A stretch of 10,342 nt of DNA from Hyphomicrobiales bacterium (lineage in GTDB: Bacteria; Pseudomonadota; Alphaproteobacteria; Rhizobiales; Kaistiaceae). Of the stretch, positions 6,952 through 10,342 are shown in pieces (the stretch's first letter is position 1; every line of letters starts with the position of its first letter). The DNA is taken from positions 1,963 to 12,304 of the forward strand of contig JAFKJZ010000460.1 of assembly GCA_017305815.1 (NCBI GenBank), given 5' to 3'. Made by a program: the position numbers and the translations under genes. The notes beneath the pieces are model-generated. The model was given only the letters and a program-made list of their open reading frames with translations. It did not search any database and was not told the DNA's origin.

Positions 6952-7518
6952 TCACGCCGTGGCGGCGCCCCCTTCCATTCCGGCATTCCGCGCGACCGAA
7001 AGGCCGGGCTGGAAATTCGCCTCGTCGCTGCCCTCGTTGGCGAGCAGCAGGAAAGCCAGCGTCACGATCGGCTGCCAGGCGAGCGCCTTTTCGACGCGCT
7101 CGGCCGTGTAGTGGCCCTTCTTCTCAAGAAGGTTGATCGTGCCGATCACCGTGTCGTTGGCGATGGCGGGCAGGTTCATGTTGGATTCGAAGCCGAGCGC
7201 CTGGATCTTCTCCCAGTCGAAGAACACCCCGGCGATCTCCTCGATGGTGGTCGAGGAGAAATGGCGCCGGCCGGCCAGGACGGTCTCGAAATAGAGGTTC
7301 TTGTCGAGGCGCTTGAAATTGCCGAGCGGATAGGCCTCGACATCCTCGGAGAAGACCCGGCGCGAGCGCAGGTTCGGGATGTCGTAGACCGAGGCGGTCA
7401 GGAGGCCGCAGCCGACGTCGCGATTGATGCCGGCATGCAGGTAGGCGAACAGGTTCGCGGCGGCGTTGGGGCCGGCGACGATGCGGGCGACGTGCTCGAT
7501 GTCGAACGGGACGGCCAT
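6952..7518 (-). CDS. Stand-alone GAF-domain protein, function unknown
   Basis: A 188-residue soluble protein that looks like one GAF domain. It has an N-terminal helix (FDIEHVARIVAGPNAAANLF, residues 5-24), a strand with GCGLLTASVYD (36-46), RRVFSEDVEAYPLGNFKR (53-70), a VLAGRRHFSS block (80-89), then ALGFESNMNLPAIANDTVIG (107-126) and TINLLEKKGHYT (127-138). That order of strands and loops is typical of GAF ligand-binding folds. A helix and a low-complexity tail (about 162-188) close it. There is one cysteine only (C37), which argues against a free methionine-R-sulfoxide reductase. No kinase, cyclase or DNA-binding domain is attached. The frame is open upstream, but MAVPFDIEH is the sensible start, overlapping the amidohydrolase stop in TGATG. 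Its place inside the operon suggests binding of a pathway metabolite or a companion role for the amidohydrolase; both are inferences. Confidence 0.8.
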   Translation of the reverse strand: MAVPFDIEHVARIVAGPNAAANLFAYLHAGINRDVGCGLLTASVYDIPNLRSRRVFSEDVEAYPLGNFKRLDKNLYFETVLAGRRHFSSTTIEEIAGVFFDWEKIQALGFESNMNLPAIANDTVIGTINLLEKKGHYTAERVEKALAWQPIVTLAFLLLANEGSDEANFQPGLSVARNAGMEGGAATA

Positions 7519-8753
7519 CACGCCGCCTCCGCCAGGGCGCCGCGCACGACGCGGCCGTCCTTGACGACGGCGCGCAGCGTCTCGGCCGGGCGGCCGAGCA
7601 GCGTGACGTCGGCGAGCGGATCGCCGTCGACGACGACGAAGTTGGCGCGGGCGCCCTTCGCGATCACGCCGACCTCGCCTTCCATCCGGCACAGCTTCGC
7701 GCCGATCTCGGTGGCCGAGCGCAGGATCTCGGCCGGGCTCAGAACCTTGGCGAGCAGGTCGAATTCGAGGCCGCCATACTTGCGCAGCTGGCCGAGCAAA
7801 TCGGTGCCGAAGGCCATCGGCAGGCCGGCGTCGCGCATGATCTGCAGCGATTCCAGGCCCTTGTCGCGAACGATGTCGACCTTGGCCTGTTCGGCCGGAC
7901 CGAGGCCCAGGGCGGCGCCTTCGAGCTTCAGGCCCTCATAGGCGGCGAGCGTCGGCACGGCGGTGCAGCCGGCCTCGGCCGCCATCGCCGCCGTCTCGGC
8001 GCCGATCAGGTTGCAGTGCTCGAGCGACTTGACGCCGAGCTTGACGCAGCGGCGGATCGAGGCATCGCTGTAGGTATGGGCCGAGACATAGGTGCCGGCA
8101 TTGCCGGCCTCCTCGACCATGGCGCGGATCTCGTCGTCCGAATATTGCAGCGAGTCGATCGGGTCGTTCGGCGAGGCGACGCCGCCATTCGCCATCACCT
8201 TGATGAAGCGGGCGCCTTCCTTCAGCATCTTGCGACAGGCGCGGCGGACGTCGTCGACGCCATCGACCAGCACGCCCATGTTGGCGAGCCGCCAGCCCAT
8301 CGCGTCCGGGCGGATGTCGGTGCGGGCGCGCAGGTCGCAATGGCCGCCGGTCATCGACAGGCCCTTGCCGCAGATGACGAGGTCGGGACCGTCGATCAGC
8401 CCTTCCTCGACGCCGCGGACCAGGCCGATATCGGCGCCGCCGAGGTCGCGCACCGTGGTGAAGCCGGCGTCGAGCAGGCCCTGCATGATCTTCGCGGCGC
8501 GGAGCGCTGCGAGCGAATCCGGCGCGATGACGTTGGACCAGAGATCAAGCGAATGGGCGACGACATGGAAGTGGCAGTCGATCAGGCCCGCCATCAGCGT
8601 GCGGCCAGCGAGATCGTGGCGCGGCATGCCCTCGGGCGCGGCGCCGCCGATCTCGGCGATGCGGCCATTGCGGACGACCACGGTCGTCGGCGCGCCGAGG
8701 CTCTCCGCATCGAGATCGGGAAGCCGGGCATTGATGAATGCGATGTCAGTCAT
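7518..8753 (-). CDS. Metal-dependent amidohydrolase (COG1228, imidazolonepropionase/prolidase-like)
   Basis: A 411-residue cytoplasmic hydrolase of the amidohydrolase superfamily with a TIM-barrel binuclear metal site. Visible ligands are H61 and H63 in DCHFH, K185 in FIKVMANGG (the probable carboxylated lysine), H226 in SAHTYS, H246 in LEHCN and D318 in FGTDLLG. An N-terminal beta-sandwich strand (VVVRNGRIAEIGG) and its C-terminal partner (GARANFVVVDGDPLADV) flank the barrel. The spacing of K, H, H and D and the block MANGGVASPNDPIDSLQYSDDEIRAMVEEA resemble COG1228 members that cleave Xaa-Pro, Xaa-Arg/Lys or N-acyl amino acids. I name this group from memory, not from a search. Next to a hydroxyproline epimerase, cleavage of an imidodipeptide or N-acyl (hydroxy)proline is attractive. 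Other amide or lactam substrates are equally open. The start has AGGA about 7 bases upstream. Confidence 0.9.
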   Translation of the reverse strand: MTDIAFINARLPDLDAESLGAPTTVVVRNGRIAEIGGAAPEGMPRHDLAGRTLMAGLIDCHFHVVAHSLDLWSNVIAPDSLAALRAAKIMQGLLDAGFTTVRDLGGADIGLVRGVEEGLIDGPDLVICGKGLSMTGGHCDLRARTDIRPDAMGWRLANMGVLVDGVDDVRRACRKMLKEGARFIKVMANGGVASPNDPIDSLQYSDDEIRAMVEEAGNAGTYVSAHTYSDASIRRCVKLGVKSLEHCNLIGAETAAMAAEAGCTAVPTLAAYEGLKLEGAALGLGPAEQAKVDIVRDKGLESLQIMRDAGLPMAFGTDLLGQLRKYGGLEFDLLAKVLSPAEILRSATEIGAKLCRMEGEVGVIAKGARANFVVVDGDPLADVTLLGRPAETLRAVVKDGRVVRGALAEAA

Positions 8754-8785
8754 GGAAGTCCTCGTGAAGGGTGCGCGCCGGATGC

Positions 8786-8802
8786 GGCGGGTTGATCCCG
8801 CC
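8786..8802. other. Intergenic hairpin after the epimerase stop
   Basis: GGCGGG at 8786-8791 pairs with CCCGCC at 8797-8802 with a 5-nt loop. It begins 3 bases after the epimerase stop on the minus strand, in the 52-bp gap before the amidohydrolase. No T-run follows. It may stabilise the upstream dehydrogenase-epimerase message. Confidence 0.45.
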
Positions 8803-8805
8803 TTG

Positions 8806-9738
8806 TCAGATCACCGTGAAGCCGTGCGCATAGGGGTCGCGATCGTCGATGAAGATCGTGCTGAAGCCGGTCTGGCGGGCCCAGCCGCCGATCGACGGGA
8901 TGATGGCGTCGCGATCGCCGACCTTCACCGCCGCCTCGACGCGGCCCTTGAACAGGCTGCCGATGATGCTCTCGTGGATGAAGTCGTCGCCGACCTTGAG
9001 GCGGCCCTTGGCGGCCCAGTGCGCCATGCGCGCCGAGGTGCCGGTGCCGCAGGGAGAACGATCGATCGCCTTCTCGCCGTAGAAGACGGCGTTGCGGGCC
9101 GTCGCCTCGGGATTGAGCGGCGCGCCGGTCCACAGGATATGGCTCAGGCCGCGGATCGCCGGGTTCTCCGGATGCACGAACTCGTACTTGGCGTTCAACG
9201 CCGCGCGCAGCTTCGGGCTGAAACCGACCAGTTCCCCGGCCGAGAAATCGGCCATGTCGCGGAAATTCGCCTGCGGCCCGACGATCGCGTAGAAATTGCC
9301 GCCATAGGCGACGTCGACCGTCACCTCGCCGAGACCCTCGACCTCGGCCGTCAGCCCCTCGGCATAGAGGAAGGCCGGCACGTTGGGGAGGCGGACCTCC
9401 TCCGGCTCCTTCGGCGTGACGAGGCCGTTCTCGATCGCCATGGTCACCGTGCCGATGGTGCCGTGGCCGCACATGGGCAGGCAGCCCGAGGTCTCGATGA
9501 ACAGCACCGCGACGTCGCAATCGGGGCGCGTCGGCGGATAGAGGATCGAGCCCGACATCATGTCGTGGCCGCGCGGCTCGAACATCAGCCCGGTACGGAT
9601 CCAGTCATATTCGGCGAGAAAATGCGCCCGCTTCTCGATCATGTTCGCGCCTTCGAGGCGCGGACCGCCGCCGGCGACGAGGCGCACGGGATTGCCGCAG
9701 GTATGGCCGTCGATGCAGGAGAAGGTGTGATTGGTCAT
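8806..9738 (-). CDS. Proline racemase family protein, probable 4-hydroxyproline 2-epimerase
   Basis: A 310-residue PLP-independent racemase/epimerase. Two active-site cysteines act as base and acid on the alpha carbon. C90 lies in PMCGHGTIG (89-96, with H92) and C230 in DRSPCGTGTSAR (226-237). Having both cysteines fits a racemase or epimerase; the trans-3-hydroxyproline dehydratase branch has Thr or Ser at the first position. The IDGHTCGNP start and EPRGHDMMSGSILYPP (54-69) are also typical. Expected reaction: trans-4-hydroxy-L-proline to cis-4-hydroxy-D-proline. The start ATG overlaps the stop of the D-amino-acid dehydrogenase (ATGA at 9735-9738), which would oxidise that product; this pairing strongly supports the assignment. 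A plain proline racemase or a broad 3-/4-hydroxyproline epimerase remains possible. Confidence 0.93.
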   Translation of the reverse strand: MTNHTFSCIDGHTCGNPVRLVAGGGPRLEGANMIEKRAHFLAEYDWIRTGLMFEPRGHDMMSGSILYPPTRPDCDVAVLFIETSGCLPMCGHGTIGTVTMAIENGLVTPKEPEEVRLPNVPAFLYAEGLTAEVEGLGEVTVDVAYGGNFYAIVGPQANFRDMADFSAGELVGFSPKLRAALNAKYEFVHPENPAIRGLSHILWTGAPLNPEATARNAVFYGEKAIDRSPCGTGTSARMAHWAAKGRLKVGDDFIHESIIGSLFKGRVEAAVKVGDRDAIIPSIGGWARQTGFSTIFIDDRDPYAHGFTVI

Positions 9739-10342
9739 GCTGAAACGCTCGAAAAGCGGGAAGCCCTGTAGGGCGTGATGTCGATGGCGGAAGGCTTGCG
9801 CTCGACCAGATCGGCGACGAGTTCCGCCGTGCCTGCCGATTGGGTGAGGCCGAGATGGCCGTGGCCGAAGGCAAGCACGAGGGCGGGATGGCCCGGCGCC
9901 GCGTCGATCACCGGCAGGCTGTCGGCCATGGAGGGGCGGAAGCCCATCCACTGGGTGCCGCCCGACGTGTCCAGGCCCGGCAGGAAGGTCGCCGCCTTGC
10001 GCAACAGCGCGTCGGCCCGCGCCATGCGCGGCGGCAGGTCGAGCCCGCCGAGTTCGACGCCGCCGCCGACGCGGATGCCGTCGCCGATGCGGGTGACGAC
10101 GAAGCCGTGGCCACCGAAGGTCACCTGCGTGCGGAGGTCGAAGCGGCCGGCCGGCAGCGTTGTGTTGTAGCCACGCTCGGTCTCGAGCGGCAGGCGGATG
10201 CCGAGCGGGCGGAGCAGCCGGCCGGAAAAGGCGCCGGCCGCCAGCACGACGCGGTCGAACTGCCGGTCCTGCCCGGCGGCGACCAGACGGACGCCGCCCT
10301 CGGAGGGCGCGATCGCGCGGATGTCGCAGCGCTCGATCCGGC
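9735..10342 (-). CDS. FAD-dependent D-amino-acid dehydrogenase, C-terminal part (probable D-hydroxyproline dehydrogenase)
   Basis: The frame is open to the right edge, giving the last 201 residues; the N-terminal FAD-binding Rossmann part lies outside the window. The visible part begins with RIERCDIRAIAP and includes FDRVVLAAGAFSGRLLRPLG (the conserved AAGAxS segment near FAD). It continues with LPLETERGYNTTL, GGVELGG and the C-terminal MGFRPSMADSLPVI ... LAFGHGHLGLTQSAGTAELVADL, which closes the FAD site in DadA/DAAO-type oxidoreductases. The gene directly precedes and overlaps the epimerase, so it probably oxidises cis-4-hydroxy-D-proline to 1-pyrroline-4-hydroxy-2-carboxylate. D-proline or general D-amino-acid oxidation is the alternative. 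Homologues are usually near 410-420 residues, so about half is missing only because the window ends. Confidence 0.9.
   Translation of the reverse strand, partial: RIERCDIRAIAPSEGGVRLVAAGQDRQFDRVVLAAGAFSGRLLRPLGIRLPLETERGYNTTLPAGRFDLRTQVTFGGHGFVVTRIGDGIRVGGGVELGGLDLPPRMARADALLRKAATFLPGLDTSGGTQWMGFRPSMADSLPVIDAAPGHPALVLAFGHGHLGLTQSAGTAELVADLVERKPSAIDITPYRASRFSSVSA

Noticed and set aside
6952..7518. Free methionine-R-sulfoxide reductase (a GAF-fold enzyme)
   Set aside because: That enzyme needs several catalytic cysteines; only C37 is present here.
7519..7692. N-terminal extension of the GAF protein
   Set aside because: The added 58 residues are nearly all Arg, Gly, Ala and Pro and are the out-of-frame shadow of the amidohydrolase C-terminus.
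8806..9738. Trans-3-hydroxy-L-proline dehydratase
   Set aside because: In the dehydratase branch the first catalytic cysteine is replaced by Thr or Ser. Here both C90 and C230 are present.
9739..9951. Upstream extension of the epimerase
   Set aside because: Those residues are the shifted-frame reading of the dehydrogenase C-terminus. Proline racemase-family proteins start close to the FxxIDGHTxGNP motif, as MTNHTFSCIDGH does.
1..10342. Insertion sequence, prophage, CRISPR array or tRNA
   Set aside because: No transposase or phage gene, spaced repeat series or tRNA-like cloverleaf was seen. The only sizeable repeat is the 59-bp pair at the hyuA-hyuB junction, and it has no flanking mobile element.

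Overview
The window is a single co-directional block on the minus strand of a high-GC genome. Codon use, CUT2-type transport genes and amino-acid enzyme families point to an alphaproteobacterium, probably Hyphomicrobiales (Rhizobiales); this is an inference from style and is not proven. There are no RNA genes, insertion sequences, CRISPR arrays or transcriptional regulators. No gene-free stretch is longer than about 110 bp.

In transcription order (right to left) the genes are: the C-terminal part of a FAD-dependent D-amino-acid dehydrogenase (open at the right edge); a proline racemase-family enzyme with both catalytic cysteines, best read as a 4-hydroxyproline 2-epimerase; a metal-dependent amidohydrolase of the COG1228 imidazolonepropionase/prolidase-like group; a small stand-alone GAF-domain protein; a complete CUT2 (ribose-type) ABC importer with binding protein, double ATPase and permease; then HyuA and HyuB of the ATP-dependent hydantoinase/5-oxoprolinase family. 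Several junctions overlap or nearly touch (ATGA at 9735-9738 and 4233-4236, TGATG at 7516-7520, TGATCATG at 1084-1091), so this is very probably one operon. The longer intergenic gaps at 8754-8805, 5769-5847 and 3159-3261 each hold GC-rich hairpins just after a stop codon, which may set relative expression.

A plausible working model is a catabolic operon. The importer would take up an amide, lactam, hydantoin or imidodipeptide derivative. HyuAB (ATP-driven) and the amidohydrolase would open or cleave it. The epimerase and dehydrogenase would then process the released (hydroxy)proline to a pyrroline carboxylate. The later steps of hydroxyproline breakdown (deaminase, alpha-ketoglutarate semialdehyde dehydrogenase) are not in the window. 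The binding protein appears to lack most of the sugar-contacting residues of RbsB, which fits a non-sugar ligand.

The most striking structural feature is at the left edge. The hyuB copy next to hyuA is only 347 codons, about 60-65% of family length. It ends exactly where the sequence re-enters a copy of the hyuA tail and the hyuB start. Bases 1-59 repeat bases 1047-1105 perfectly, so a second hyuB start lies at base 40 and runs off the window. This is either a 1046-bp tandem duplication or an assembly artefact.
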